DNA of 64,000 nucleotides. Source: Galaxea fascicularis (Eukaryota; Cnidaria; Anthozoa; Scleractinia; Euphylliidae). The position numbers and the translations under genes were made by a program. Location: positions 33,592,319 through 33,656,318 of the forward strand of contig OX419335.1 of the NCBI GenBank assembly GCA_948470475.1, read 5' to 3'. This document shows positions 44,050 to 58,100 of this stretch, in pieces. Within the stretch, counting starts at the first letter, position 1; every line of letters begins with the position of its first letter. The notes below the pieces were generated by a model. The model had not been told where the DNA came from and searched no databases. It saw only the letters and a list, made by a program, of their open reading frames with translations.

Positions 44050-47000
44050 AAGGAAATCGATCTTGTGTAATCATGTCCTTAATTCTCTTGACCACCGCGT
44101 TTTATTAAGGGTTCATGTCACAAGGTGAAATTTGATGCCGATCATTCTATGGGTATATAAAAAGGGCTAAATTCGGTTGGATCTCGAGTTCCATTCGTGA
44201 AGGCCTCAGAACTAACGAGACACCTCTTTTCACTGAAACATATACAGATTCAAAGAGCATTTTATAATAATTAGGATAAAAACAGGATCTTGCGCTTCGT
44301 CGAGTATCCGTTGACAAAAAGCACTTCCGTTTTCACTCCCTAATGTTTCAACTCTTAGAGAACCGATCTGCTAAAACACATATTGAGAATCTTTTTGGAT
44401 TTTTGACAGTCCTGAATACGTCAACAGTTTGTTCAAAGCGTTTTACTACAAATGTATCAGCATCTCTTTACCACTTTTTTGTTCCTCCAAAATGTTGGCC
44501 TTGTTTAAAAGTAATAAGATATGACCTCAATATGTCGGCAGTCGAAGTGTTGAAAACTGTCTCGGTGTTTTTAGTGATGACATCTCTGTCCAAATGAATT
44601 CCTTACAAATGTCAGTGTGAACATGACGTGATGTACACTTCCAATGTTTCACCAGCATTTGTAAAAGAATCTTGACCAAAACACTGAGTTAGATTACTGT
44701 TAAAGTTTTGATTTCATACCGGAGATGTAGTGACCGAATTGTTGGGGATCGAATGAACAGGCTTTGGGATTCTTTCGGAGAAACTACAGTCAACCTAGTG
44801 ATGGAATATTCCATTATACTATCCCTGTTCGACTTGTTCTGTGTGATACATTTTCCTAACAAGGTCAGGGTTCATTAGATACATGCAGAAGTGCACGCCC
44901 AAGGTAACAAAAGCTTTTTGTGCAGATATGGAAGGCGCGTGGCGCGCACGTGGTGAATGTTTGATATACTTATAAAGTGATGTATTTTAAACAGCTCTTG
45001 ATTTCAGGGCGGACCACACAACGCGATAATACAAGCAGTTGTAGTGAGAGAAGTTTCTACATTAGGCAGGTATCTTCTTGTGTTGCACCTCACTCGACGT
45101 GTAAATAAAAGAATGGTGGCGCTATTGTAAAAGCCGAGAGACTTTTGCTGATATGAATTTATGAAAATCGTATTAAACTGCGGATAATGAATTTGTATGC
45201 GATTCGATTTCGCTGTGACGCAATTGTCAGACAGCTTATAGTATAAAATATTAATGAAAATAAGCACTGAAATCACGTTCGGAGTTGCTTCACGTCCTAA
45301 CAACATTACACAGGACGCACCGCATCCCAGCCTGCTCCTTGCCCCCAATCAACAAGAAACTGGAACCGATATTCGTTTCGGAATTGACATCGATCTATCT
45401 TGTATGTTTTCCTCAACTCTTCATTTACTAAGGACTGGTGTTTGCTTAGACTTGCGACTTGCTGCTAAGTGGACTTATGTAAGCGACGAAGTTTTCCGCC
45501 ACGAGAGATAAGAACAAAAACGGACTTTGAGAAAGTCTAGTGTTGAGACTTGAAACATCAGATGTATATGTTTGCTGTTGTACCTGAGCTGAAGATTGCT
45601 CAGCGCGTCTCATTTTGTCGTAAGTGAACATTCTCTACAACACCGAAAAAAGGGTCGAAAAGGGTGACCGCCAAAAACTAAAACTGACTGCGATCTCTTG
45701 TGCATGCCAGCGAGCTTTAGCGCATGACTCCCAGAACAACACCAATTCATAACCCTGAATTTTCAAAACATTACTTCTGATTAATGAATGGTTCTTCCGA
45801 CAAGGATTAATACAACCCTACGCGTAGTTCTTTGATCGGTCTAAACAACGAATGATCACAGTTGAGTTCAGAAGAAATTTGCCTCTTAACAACCAAGATA
45901 ACTACTCGTAATAAAGGAATAACCCTTAGAGAAGTGATTCAGCTATATGTAGACGAAATTTTACCTGTAAAGATGTCTTTTTCTCCTTTAGCCTTCTTTG
46001 GTTTTTCAAACGATGGGTGGCATAGCGCGCTCAGACTCATTTAAGAATTCCAAGTGCGTAATGATCAAATATAAGGAAAATATAATCTGATCATGCTAGC
46101 TGATCCGATTTATGAGAGGCGTGTTACTGTCCTGAATGAGGGTAGTCAGAAACGTGTATTTAACGAGGCACGTGTATCCCACGCGTGGAAAACATTGATT
46201 GAGACGCAGTCGAGAAGATGTCACAGGAAGCAAAGCACGAAAACAAATGAATTGGTTCCTCTTGTAAGCGTCAATATAAATGCATAACTTAAACCTTAAC
46301 TTACATTGTATGCGTGCGTTTCTGCATATGTAACCTAAGCAGCTAGTTTTGTTGAGGACTTCCGTTCCACGCCAGCACGCTCCCGTTTCATGGTGAACCC
46401 ATTTCTTTCTCGCATTTTCTCTCTTTTCCCCTACAATGCAGCTCTGAACACGGAAGCGGAGAAAGACGTAATCTAAAGATCTGTTAATACCATATCACTT
46501 TATACTTTACTCCTCAATGACAAAAGAGAGTCTCGCAAAGACTTGCAGCCAAGGAAGAATTAAATGAAAGCAAAAGAAAACATTGACGTCAGCATAATGT
46601 ACCTGGTCTCTCGTACGTGAGTGTGTGGAGTTTGATGAGGATGTATATTTAATTAAGGGTTAACTGATGCAAGTAAAAGGTAAAAAGGCACACAACCTAT
46701 TACAAACACTGTCGACAACGCTTTTGATCATATTTGCATGGAAAAGGCGCGTTATAAATTTTTAATTATCATTATTATTATTACAAGAACAGAGCTTGGA
46801 ATGAAAATCACGAACTTCAAGACAAGTACACTGGTGAAAATCATATTGACTGATAGTCAAGCGGTTTCAACAATTCCTTCCCGCATTTTGTTCACACCCA
46901 AGGAGGGCGAGTATGTTTGTCAAGCTTATCACCCCTTAAAGGAGGCTCGAAAGGGTTTTTCGTTGATTTAGTATTTGCAAAACGATGAAAGATTACAAAG

Positions 47001-48320
47001 AAGGATATTTAATGGTGTAGGCAAACTATATGACTCCTTGGAACTCTATTGTTGGGCTATTTTAACGTTGCCTATGACGTCAAATCAGTTACCATGGCAA
47101 CGCGCCAGGTCCACAAAAAGGTCCTGTAAATGCCTGTTTTTGTAAATTATCTGAAAAACTAATGCGGTGACCTACCGTTTTTAATTCCTTTGTTGGGAAA
47201 CTCCCTAAATTCTTTAACTTTTCAGGCAGTATGAAAAAAATTTTTAAAAAAAACTGTTTTATGGCTTACAGAAAATTCTACTAGATAATTTTCCCCGCAA
47301 GTTTTATACTTGAAGTGTCATCGTGAACGGTGCGTGCGTGCATCAAGATAGGTCACCGAACAAAATTTCGAGCTAAAAACAAATGTTTTCGGCAGATTTT
47401 ATTTCCGGTTTGCGTGATTTCACGCAGTATTTAACTTCCCGTGTCCGGTGTGCTTGATTTTGATTCATTCAGCTGACGCGCGCATATTAGTTATGGCGTG
47501 TGTAGATTGCGCACGCGCGTGCAGCTAAAAACCCTTTCCAGCCTCCTGAACATACCAAAAAATATTCAAGACTACAAAAATTCTAAATATCGCTTACTTT
47601 AATAAACATATTGAAATATTTCTCAAGTGAACGTATAGTGTGACATTTCTGCATCACAGTCGGAGTCATCATAAACGGAAATACTGATACTCCAAAAGCG
47701 CACATTTCTGCGCAAATAAAATCACCCAGAGGTCTCAAACAGGTGATAAATGAGGTAACTTGTTTCATTTACAAACCTTTCTCTAACTAAAAAAAGGAGT
47801 GCAAAACAAGTCAGTTCACGAGGTCAAAAGTTCATTTTCACTTAGTCTTTTTTAGCCAAAGAATTTTTGTGATAAAAATAGCTTCGAGCTACACGAAGAA
47901 AAACCCTATGATAACCGAGTTTCGAAAATGGTTCAGTGTACAACAAAATAAAGTTAAAATCAAACTGCCGGCCACGTTTACTTTGATAACAAAAATAGGC
48001 CAAATCTCGGAGCTACTGCCGCCTTTTGTCGCATCCGTGATGATAATGATTACCTTAGCTCTTCAGCTGACATTCGATTAAAATGGTACATTTCAATTCA
48101 TTGATCTAATATCCTTTTAGTACAGAGGACGATCACAACTGAAAAATCATTTAAATCGGGAATCTACAGCCTAAATAGATGATATATAGTTTGGCCTTGT
48201 GCCGACTTACTAGTGTCTGATTGCATATTTGGCTTCAAAAGCGCACAGTAAATATAAATTGTATACCGCATGGAGCTCGGTGAAAGGGATACAATCTACA
48301 GGTACCAATGTTAATTCCCC
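44050..48320. other. About 4.3 kb with no recognised gene
   Basis: Only short ORFs. A repeat tail (GGAAAAGGCGCGTTATAAAT, then ATTATTATTATTA) at 46738-46785 resembles the 3' end of a dispersed element that ends in ATT repeats. Nothing else is recognised. Confidence 0.3.
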
Positions 48321-48327
48321 CTCTTTG

Positions 48328-49987
48328 AGGGTCTCCTAGGTGGGGTCCTTGTTCCCTTGTTCCCTTCCAAAATTGCCCAATGTTCCCATGTTCCCATGTT
48401 CCCACACTTTTTCCTTATTTGTTCCCCTTTTAATAAATTTGCTTGCCACTTATCACCGCCCTGAATTCCCTCCCGCAAAAAAGAAAAGACACCAAAAAAT
48501 AAACTTATAAAAGAATAGAATACATTTTATATGACGTTCAATTTGTCACATCGTCTCGAACAACTGAGTGAAATTCACAATCCATCAGAGTGGGACGAGC
48601 ATTAATTAGAACTAACCTTAACTCTCCCAGTCAATCATCATAAAACATAAACTCGTCGTTGGATTTCCGTCTGCATATGTGCCAGCCCGCTTAGCCTATG
48701 CTGACTTGCTGATGTGGGTGTAAGCAGCTTTCAACTCGATCTCATACACCTTTACTATGACTCAGTTGTACATATTTTGACAAAGAAAATATTTAATTTG
48801 GAATCGCCCGACAATGAGATGAACATGGTTAATGAATAATCATAAATAAAGAGCTTATTCAAGCGTTAGATATATTCAAATTGATAAGCCAGATTTAGGA
48901 AACCTACTTATTAACTCCCGCTCCTTCGTTATCACTTTGGTAATCGCTGCATTCCACTGTTCTTGGGAATCAATCTCAAATACTCTGCTCTTTGGACAGT
49001 TCGCTGTGACTTGAAACTCTTTCACACTGATCGTCACTCTGAATCTCGCTATGCTTACAGGAGCACCCAACGAGAAACTTTGATGAAATATCTGTTCGGG
49101 AGAGTCTACCCGTTCTAAGACGGATAATGCATTGCCAAAAAGTTACTGATTTCTTAACTAAAGCATCACCTGAAAGATTTGCAACCAGGGAAATCCAGGG
49201 GAAAATAGTCCCTTAGATTTTCGGAAGGGATATTTTTGCAATTTTTGACTCTTGAAAAGGTCGCCTAGCATTTTCGGGCAAGCAAATAGTTCACAGAGAA
49301 ATTCTTCGAAGGTGACATTCAGCTAGCAATTTCTGAAATAAAGATTTCATTCCCTAAAATGTTCGGGTACTTCAATTTTCAGCTAAGAAATCCGAACAGA
49401 TCAACTCTTTAAACAGTATTTAAACATTACAAGGAGCCTAGAAATATCCCTCAAAGCTTTTTTGTTTAATTTGCTCGTTGCGGGCCCCTGTGCTTAGCTG
49501 GCTACACCGATCTGCAATTCCAAATCCTTCTCTAACTCGAACAATAAAATCAAATAACGCCTTATCACTTTCGCCTTCTATTCCCACTTCAAAGGCCCAA
49601 CGCATTGCTGGTTTTTCTTCGCCATTTCTATAAATCGCAACAGTGACAGGCAGCACAACACGATCGGCAAACAATCTATCCACCATCTTGGCAATCTGTG
49701 ACAACAGATTCCCGCCAACTTCTCGTACCCAGACTCCCAGCTGATTGCTTTGTCTTTGTTTGATTTCTTGTGTATGTAAAGTAAGACGAAACCAATGACA
49801 GTAGTGCATAAATGACCATAAATAAAATCTTAGAAATAACGGTCTTTATTTCTTATATCACAGTATTTTCTCCTCTAATTTGCACAGTTTTGTTCCCCTG
49901 TTCCCTAAAAATAGGCTTATGTTCCCTTGTTCCCTTCAATATATTTTGCCAATGTTCCCTTGTTCCCCAAAACCCCTGGGAGACCCT
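48328..49987. mobile_element. 1,660-bp TIR element with a perfect 8-bp target duplication
   Basis: The termini are AGGGTCTCCTAGG (48328 on) and CCTGGGAGACCCT (ending 49987), inverted with one difference. The octamer CCTCTTTG directly flanks both ends (48320-48327 and 49988-49995). An 8-bp duplication is typical of hAT-type transposons. Subterminal runs of TTGTTCCC/ATGTTCCC (48348-48412 and 49890-49966) occur at both ends in the same orientation. No transposase is recognisable. An unrelated-looking 123-codon frame lies inside (listed separately). Confidence 0.75.
49438..49809 (-). CDS. Unidentified frame inside the 8-bp-TSD element, weakly HORMA-like
   Basis: An open frame of up to 123 codons, with blocks LGVWVREVGGNLLSQIAKM, VVLPVTVAIYRNGEEKP, MRWAFEVGIEGE and LFDFIVRVREGF. 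The strand pattern VxVxIYxxGE...RWxFEV resembles the central beta strands of Mad2-type HORMA domains (RWQFDI in Mad2), followed by a helix. This is an eye match only. It does not look like an hAT transposase. It could be a captured host exon, a host gene piece that the element spans, or chance. Confidence 0.3.
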   Translation of the reverse strand: MHYCHWFRLTLHTQEIKQRQSNQLGVWVREVGGNLLSQIAKMVDRLFADRVVLPVTVAIYRNGEEKPAMRWAFEVGIEGESDKALFDFIVRVREGFGIADRCSQLSTGARNEQIKQKSFEGYF

Positions 49988-50556
49988 CCTCTTTGACATT
50001 TCTTTGGATTCGTTTCAAGTCGGCAAAATCCCGATTCCCTACGGAGTAAGTTAAAAGCTATCACCGTTTGTTCCCTTTCAACAATTTAAGCAGATTTCCT
50101 CCAAATGTATGCTCCACCGAAAAACGTTTCCCCAGAGTAAGTCCATGAAGTGGCTTCAATTAATGCATTGGGTTTATTTATACTCGAAGTTTTACAGTTG
50201 AGTTGAGTCCAAAATCTCCCACTGGGTATTTTCTGTTCAACCACACAGGCTCCTCTTGGAGTTAAACCTTTCGCGATCAAAATAAAACCACACTTCAAAA
50301 GAGCGATTTGATTTCTATTTCATTTTTTTTTAAATCCTATTATGAATCATGAGTGTTGCATTTTATGTTGATCTGGAATACTAGGTTAATCGAAGTCACG
50401 CTAAAATAAAAATGTACGAAAAGTGGTCTCCCATGCATGATAGAATGACCATTAGCATTACTGGATCAGAGACAAAAACATCGAACTTACTTAAAGTGAC
50501 AGCATTTTTTTGTGTCGACAATTGTAACTTTTTTTTCTTTTGCGTTAAATCCAAAA

Positions 50557-50590
50557 CACCTGATCATGCACTGCTGTGCGTGATCAGGTG
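50557..50590. repeat. 14-bp-arm palindrome
   Basis: CACCTGATCATGCA, then CTGCTG, then TGCGTGATCAGGTG; 13 of 14 positions pair. It could form a small hairpin or a symmetric protein site. Confidence 0.6.
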
Positions 50591-50854
50591 AAGAGATAAT
50601 TCATCCAAAACCACTAACAAAAGGTTATTCCCAATAATCAAGTAAGTAAATCACAAACTCGGTAAAGGGGTTAAAAATAGTTTAATCAGCAGCTTTCAGT
50701 CAAAATGCCAACTCGTCTCGGTGCTAAGGATTGAATTTTGAGGACACTTAATCTAATCCCAATTTTTCCGGTTTTTCGTCGGCCTCCAAATAGGAACCAT
50801 ACAACCCGGGCTATAACGCCTCAAGCTGTTTGACTAATACTCGCTACTCAAATG

Positions 50855-50960
50855 TTAATAATGATAATGATGAGGATTTATATAGCGCTTTTGTCCAGAG
50901 GGCTCAAAGCGCTTTACAACACTTTTCGGGGGACTTTGCCAGACTGCTTTTTTAGGCGCA
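50855..50960 (+). repeat. Dispersed GCGCTTT-type repeat
   Basis: The sequence AATGATAATGATGAGGATTT, then ATATAGCGCTTTTGTCC and CTCAAAGCGCTTTAC, is of a kind widespread in marine invertebrate genomes as an element end. No coding content. Confidence 0.45.
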
Positions 50961-50999
50961 AATTGCAGCCACGCAGTTTACAATCTTATTAGAATGAAT

Positions 51000-52018
51000 A
51001 GTATGAATAGTTAGGTGCACCCAGAATAGAATAAGTTACTTTTTTCCGATCAGTGTGTGGGTTTAACATCCCACACCAGTACTGTGAGACGGGACTTCCG
51101 GTTTTATCGTCCATATCCGCTTAATAAATTAAGCGTTTTTAGCATTTCTAGTTGTCTTTTCTGGACAAATTTTAAGATCACGATTTGGAAATCTAATTTT
51201 CCTATATTGCCTTCCACAAATAGCATCATGTTTAACCACTACTAATTCCACAAATGGGCTGAAAATAACTTAATGAACTTTCACCCGGGATTTACACAAT
51301 CTTCGGAAAACCACGCTATTAATATAATACAAATGATTCTTATATCCGGCTCTCAACTGATAAAGACAACATATCGTCTTCAACAAGTATTAATTCAACA
51401 AATCTGTCTCACGTGAACCAAAGATAGTCACCAAAGATTACTCTTGCTTTTTCAGGTTTAATTTCGCATTCAATATTCAAATCTGATTTTCGTATGTATT
51501 TATACCTTTAAAAAACGACCACAGATCTTGTTTCCTATATTGTCCATTGGTGCTTATCGACCAGATGGGTTAAAAATAAGTTGAGAAACTATAAGATCGC
51601 TCTTGTCTTTAGGATTACAGGTAACATTAAACAAAGCTAATACTCTCATCACAAGACCGACAGGCAAAGCCCCCATCGTGTTCATCATCAAGAGTTTACA
51701 GTTGAACGAAACGTGAATACTTGTTATCCTTTATCGAAAGATGATATTTTGTGAAAAATGCAAATGAGTGGATCACGTTGTGCACGACCGCGTAGGTTGT
51801 ACGAGAAGTCCCTACTTTCAAAGCGTGGCTACGCGCGAGTACGACTCGAAAGTCTCGTGTCGAGGAAACCATGTTTTCTTTCGTTTGGAGCGGCTTCTCG
51901 TGGTCCAAGCAAACGAACCTCCCACTAGTTTCTCAGTGTCATGGTTCGCAGACTGTTCCTTCTCATTTAAATAAACAACCCTACGACTTCTTCCTCACGT
52001 AGTGCATTCCAATTAATC
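51000..52018. other. RABGGTB 3' flank and intergenic sequence
   Basis: No gene recognised. It probably includes the RABGGTB 3'UTR, just left of 52019 on the minus strand; no clear AATAAA was found close by. Confidence 0.3.
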
Positions 52019-52159
52019 TCATCCAAGCAGTTCGGGTCTAATTCTTAATCTCTCAATTGTCTCTTCAGGCAGGCAATATACCGGATTAACCGGTTTTATC
52101 TCGGATGATCCTAGTAACGCTAAACCAGCCAAACCAAACAGCGTGTGAAATGGATCCAC
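52019..52159 (-). CDS. RABGGTB: RABGGTB exon 10, last coding exon
   Basis: The acceptor is TTTCGGCAG. It encodes [17 protein letters not shown] (the zinc-binding His), then [14 protein letters not shown], ending RIRPELLG and TGA at 52021-52019. It lies 1.9 kb from exon 9. Confidence 0.97.
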   Translation of the reverse strand: MDPFHTLFGLAGLALLGSSEIKPVNPVYCLPEETIERLRIRPELLG

Positions 52160-55100
52160 CTGCCGAAAATAACATCATGTGTCAGTTAATATCCATAGCT
52201 TATTCGACAGAGTTACGGCAGGTAATTAGCACTGCTACTGCCAGCATAAATAGCTGTCCGCAAAAGCCGAATAAACATGACAGTTTAATGAGAATTGTAG
52301 GGCGCCGTTAGAAAGTTATCAAACGCTGTCCTGGGCACAGTCATTGCTATAAATTTCTTCCAGTAATAAACAAGAGAGTTAAACATGACTCGATCAGAAG
52401 AAGCGTGCTGACCTACTTACTAAAACGTTCAGCAAAGCAGACTAACTGTCCAAATCCCCAAAACCGCACCGGCTTGAAACACGACCGGCAAGTTATCCGT
52501 TTTAATAGACGATTAGTGGTAACTCTGAGCATAACTTGCGCAACACGTCTCACTACAACATAACATTTTAAATCGACTTGAAAAAATCAACACAAATTCA
52601 GGATAACTTTCCTACTGTATGGTGTTTCTGATGCGCTGATTGCTAAATCAGGCAAATACAGTGTATCCGAGACAAATAATATTTGCTGTTCATGGTTTCG
52701 CTTTTTGTCAAAACTACATGTAAAGCGCATTGTTTCAAGGATGATTTATTAGTCAATGGCTTGGCATATACAAATACAATTATTCACCTCGGTGTCGATG
52801 AAGTGACAGATATTTAATGAATAATTGTATTACTGTTGGAATAAATAGAAGAAAAGAAAGTAAAAAGCTGGAGAGAATTTAGTAGGACTGCATGCTGCTT
52901 AGACAGAGTAACTGAAGGGTAGAGATGCTGCGGAAGAGGGATCCGCTTTCCCAAGGGCCACCAAAGAATTCAGGGCACGCATCACATATATTCTAGAGCG
53001 GCAGCTAGTAAGAACATGTGTTAGAAGTCAAAAGCGAAGAGCTGTAATAACAAGGATGGCGAGGGTGTTTCCCTTACAGTTAGATGACAAAGAAGCAAGC
53101 GGCAATAAATGTTAGCGAACCAATGTTGCATAAAGACCTTAAAATTATTTGGTATGCCAAAAGGTCGTGGCAAATATACACCAGTTATAGTTTCATTGTA
53201 AGGTAAGACCCCGATTGGGATGGTCAAACTGTTTCTAGCCGGTATTCTTTGTTTCCTTGTGTTGTGTTTATTAAAGTGAAAATAAGACCACACAAACACG
53301 AAATTAATCTAATCATTCCCAACGAAAGACAGCTAAAAGGATTAAAGGGGACAACTGAATACGGTGAGGTAGCTCGAAAACTCGAAAACTGCCACAGAGG
53401 AGCAAGGCAAACAAAGAACAGTTTAGAAGAAACTTTATCCATTTCCACCGACTCAAACGATCCACCTTGTGTCGGAACAAACAGCACAAGTACCACAAGA
53501 AAGTACAGCTCCGTCAGTAGCTTTCAATAGAATGATTGAGCCCCAGTAGCATTTCCGGGGTCCACAGTTAGAGCCATCGTATACAGAATAATGACATTAC
53601 CGAACGAAAGTACTGCTCGCCAGTTTTTAATTTGATTAACCATGCTTCATGGTTATCACACACACAGAAAATGAAGCAATGCCAAAAACCCTTGACTTTA
53701 GGTTTCAGCCTCTGCGAAGGAAATGGATAACTCTTCAATTATCTCTTTCATTTCCTAACCGTGAAACTATTCAGGTTTCTTCTGTGGCCCCTTTAATTTG
53801 TTGCTTCACCTACACTAGTACTACTTTAGCCAGCGAGACAGTTCTGCTGCTAGGGTCTCGTCGTGGTGTTTCACGGGCGAAAGGCGCGCGCAGAGAGCTG
53901 AGAGGGACTTAAGGCAAGGCAGAAGACCTAAAGGTTCTCCCCAAGCCCCTCGCGCTTCGCTTTGCTTTCCCGCGAAAACTCCGCAAATCTAATGCGAGAT
54001 CTCAATAGCAGAACTTGCTTGCAGACAAGTATTACTTCCACCTAACCATGTCTCCCGGTCTGTCAGCAAATCCACCTGTTTCTTCATCTTGGCAGGCAAG
54101 AATATATCTCCGTAACTTATCCTGAAAAATAAAAAAGGACTGTATATTACGAATATAACTATAATAATAGCACCACTTAATATACCATTCAACAGAAAAG
54201 TAAGATTATTTAAGCTTAATGCCCTGGCAAACGTGGATACATTATTGCGGACACATTATTGCTCATGATGTTTTTTGGGCGCGCAAATGCGTGGGACACA
54301 CGCAAACGGGGAAACATTTGTTGCGGACACAAAATTTGCGCGCGCGGGCAAACGGGGAAACATTTGTGTCGGCAACAATGTGTCCGCAACGATATATTCT
54401 CGTTTCCCAGGGCCTTTATGTTGTTTTTCTTAAATCGTCCAGATTTTCTGTTTTACAACACTGTTTGACATGAAATGTTGTTGTTGTTGTTATTGTTTTT
54501 TTTTTTTAATAAACATGGAATAACGTGGAAACTGCGCCAAACTTTGTAAAATGACACACTGCAGAAAAGTTTCGTGAAATGTTTTTTAATTTCGGGCACC
54601 TGACTGAACTATCTACGTTCACGAGAGAGATCACTGACAAATAAAGCACTTCTTGGGATGAGGCATTTCGGTGTCTAAAAAGCTATGGGCTGCGTTGGTG
54701 GGGAATTGAGGTTAGTGAGGTGGAGAAACGAGGATCGCTGGTTCAGTACATGTAATGAGATTAATTCTGACAGCAAATTCAAAAGCTGGCGTGTCGCGAG
54801 TACGCCTTTTGTTAGGAACCTATGAACTCAACAGTTATCATCTGTTATCAACTTGCGTTGGTAGCAGACATAATTCTTCTTCGGAATGGGGTTATTTATT
54901 ATAGAGGGGAGGTAGAATATTAAACAGCTAAAAAGAAATTCCAGATCTGAGTTTCGCTTACCTTGTCAATCCAGTGCAGCTTGCCAATAATCTTGAGTGA
55001 AGCCAGCACCCACCAGGAATAGCAAACATCTGGAAGTTTCTCTGGTCGCCCTGCAGGAATTCAAGAAAATAAAATCAGGATCCCTTGGTGCAACTTTACT

Positions 55101-58100
55101 AAGTACGCATTTTAAAAGAAATTAGAAGCAACACTTCTTACCAGAAAAGTGCCCCTTTAAAAATACTAAGGAAAGTTTACTGTGTTTCGGTCTGAGGAAA
55201 CAAGAGTTTTTGACAAGAACAACGGGCATAAATGTTACTTTATAAGTAAAAAGATGACATTTCTCACCATTTAATCCACCTGACGGAAGCTGCCTCTCAC
55301 AGAGCCACCAACCTAACATGTCAGCATTCACATGATGCAAAGAATCTGCTATGGACAAAGCACCTAAACAGCAGTAAATCTGTGCAGAGGAAAACAGGAA
55401 AACAGATTATGCTGGTTCTAAAAAATGTCAAGTGTACAGTTAGGCCGCAGTAAGACTACAGTCCATCAGAAAATGGCAACCCAGTGGATAGTGTTTAGAA
55501 ATTGCATGCATTTACTGAATATTCCAAGTCTGGACAGTATGCTCCTTAATACTCTTCCTGCATTTATGGATGTTATATATTCTCACTCCCCCCCCCCCCC
55601 CTCCAAGTTAACAAAATAAATTGACAAATTGCAGATGGCTATACAGCGAACTGTCTCTCTGCTGAACAGTTTTGAAATACTGACACCTCCAAAATGGACA
55701 TCTAATGCTTTCTGTCCTGGTTGTATATCAGCTATTCCATTGCTACTGAACTCGTTTTAAGACAGACACCTCTGTAAATTGGACAGCTCTTGCTGACCCT
55801 GACAGAGTTAACTGTACACTGGTTTATAAGACTGACAGGCAGGGGGTGAATGCCCAGTGCGAAAGCCTTGCAGAAAGAAAAAAAAAACACTTGTTACAAC
55901 ACACCTGCCCCGAGTGTGACTCTGATCCTGGTCTGCATCCAAACCCACCATCAAAGTTCATACACGACAATACATACTCCACAGCTTTCTGGAGATCTAT
56001 TGCATCTAGTCGTCCCTGATAGAATAAAAATGAATAAACGAAAAAAACGTCAAAAAAAACTTCACGCACAGTATTTTTATCGCATCATTCACATAGACCA
56101 AAGGAATGCCAAAATAATCAAAGACAGTTCAAGTTACCAGGTTAACAGGAAGTCAGAGAAAAGAACTTCAAACCAAAGTAATTTAGGTGCTGTATGACTG
56201 ACACTACTTGTGATGTTGTACAGTGCATTTAATAAAGGCTGTTCTAGCCAATGGTGGCATTTTCAACATGCCACAAAGAACCTAAAAGAAATTTCACAAC
56301 TCACCACCAGTTTTAAGGTAGCAATTGCACAAAATGAAAACCTTGTGTCCACTTCACCTAATGAAAAAATAAGAAACATCAACACTGAGTCAAGACAAAC
56401 TTCAAACTACATTTAATACATGTACATTGCCTTGAGGTAACAAAAATGTTAGTCCAGGGTTCATACACTTTTTGAGACGAGAAATTCAAGGACTTTTCAA
56501 GGACTTTCCAGGACCCTATTTTAACAATTCAAGGACTCAAAACCAAAGAACCAAACATGTCAGGGCAAAGACATGTGCAGTGCACTTGTGCCTGAATGTG
56601 CATGCATGCAAGAGTAACAAGATTGGACTAGGGATGAAAAAAAAAATGTGTTTATGCATTTCAGAAGCATTGCGAGACATTCACATGCTGTTTGCATAAA
56701 ATTAATGTTTGTGCTCACTGCCCTAAAACATGATATTTTATGATCTTTCTCACTCAAAATATCAAGGACTTTCAATTTCAAGTACTTTCAAGGCCTCGAA
56801 ATCGGACTCCTAAAATTCAAGGGTTTTCAAGACGCATATAAACCCTGTGTCATGAGAGCTTCCCTCAATGTTGAGCACTAACATACCATGCTTTGAGAAT
56901 GATGCATAGGAAATAAATCATACATGAACCATGGTAATGAAATCAAGTGAAGGATGATCCTTGCATTTGTGAACGCAATTTTATGCAGTTGCATAAGGGG
57001 CCTGAAAAAAAATTCAGGACTTCAACGGGGTTTGAAGCCATGACCTTGCGATACCGGTGCAATGTTCTAACCAACTGAGCTATGAAGCCATTGACATTGG
57101 GAGCAGGTCAATTGAAGGTTCATTTATCATTCGCATCCAAATAACAATGGTTATAACTGCCCTTAAAAAGCCCAAAACATTTATCTGACTGTCATTTCTA
57201 ACAATATACTGCCTAAATGATGCCTCTGAATGGAAAGGTAACAATGATTACAATTGCCATGAAGTGGTTAACATGTTCAGTTTCCTCGTATTATTTCTGA
57301 TGGTAACAAGTGTATCCTTTTTTTTCTCAAACTGTCCCTGCTCTGAGCTGTATGGAAATTATTTGCCTCTTCTCTCTTCATCAAAGTACCTAAATTTACA
57401 GTAAAAACTAAAATAACTTGACTACTAACCCCACTTATCTCCCACAAATGAGCCATCTATTTGCTGCAGCTTACACACATATTCCACTGTCTTCTCAACA
57501 TCAACACACTCAATACACCCATAAAGGGAAAGTATCTAAAAAAAATGGCAAATTATGAATTATTAATTTAGAAAATACTTATAAAGACACTAAGGTAAAA
57601 TAAATTATAGATGATAACAACCTAATCATGTAGCTACAATAAAAAAAGCCATGCCACAATAATACTGAATAACATACCTGCCTTCAAAGCAGGGTGTTCA
57701 AATAATGGATAGTATTTACTAAGGGGGAGTTCTAGGTGAAATTTTGGGAAAATGGGCGAATTAAGAGTGAAGGAAAGAAAGGTATAAAAGGATTTAGACT
57801 AAATCAGTTAGTCCACTAACAGGGTCTAGGGCACCTTGCTGTGGTGGCAGACTGTGTGGCCTTCATCTACTAATTATTCCCTTAAAATTTTAATTTTCAA
57901 CCACCTTCAAATTCAATATTTTCCAATTTCCCAAAATTTCAACCTTCTCCCAAACAACTGTTCTTCCTTCCAAACATTCCAAAAATCATCCAAAACTTCT
58001 CAAACATTTATCGGTACTAAAAAGGCCATTTTTCAACTGAATGATGGCAATGTATGGAAAACAAGGCATTTACCAATAAATATGCCCCCTTAATGCAGTA

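Noticed and set aside
53249..53530. Plus-strand 93-codon ORF inside RABGGTB intron 9
   Set aside because: Protein-like composition, but no splice partner, no start context and no family match; it overlaps an open minus frame as well.
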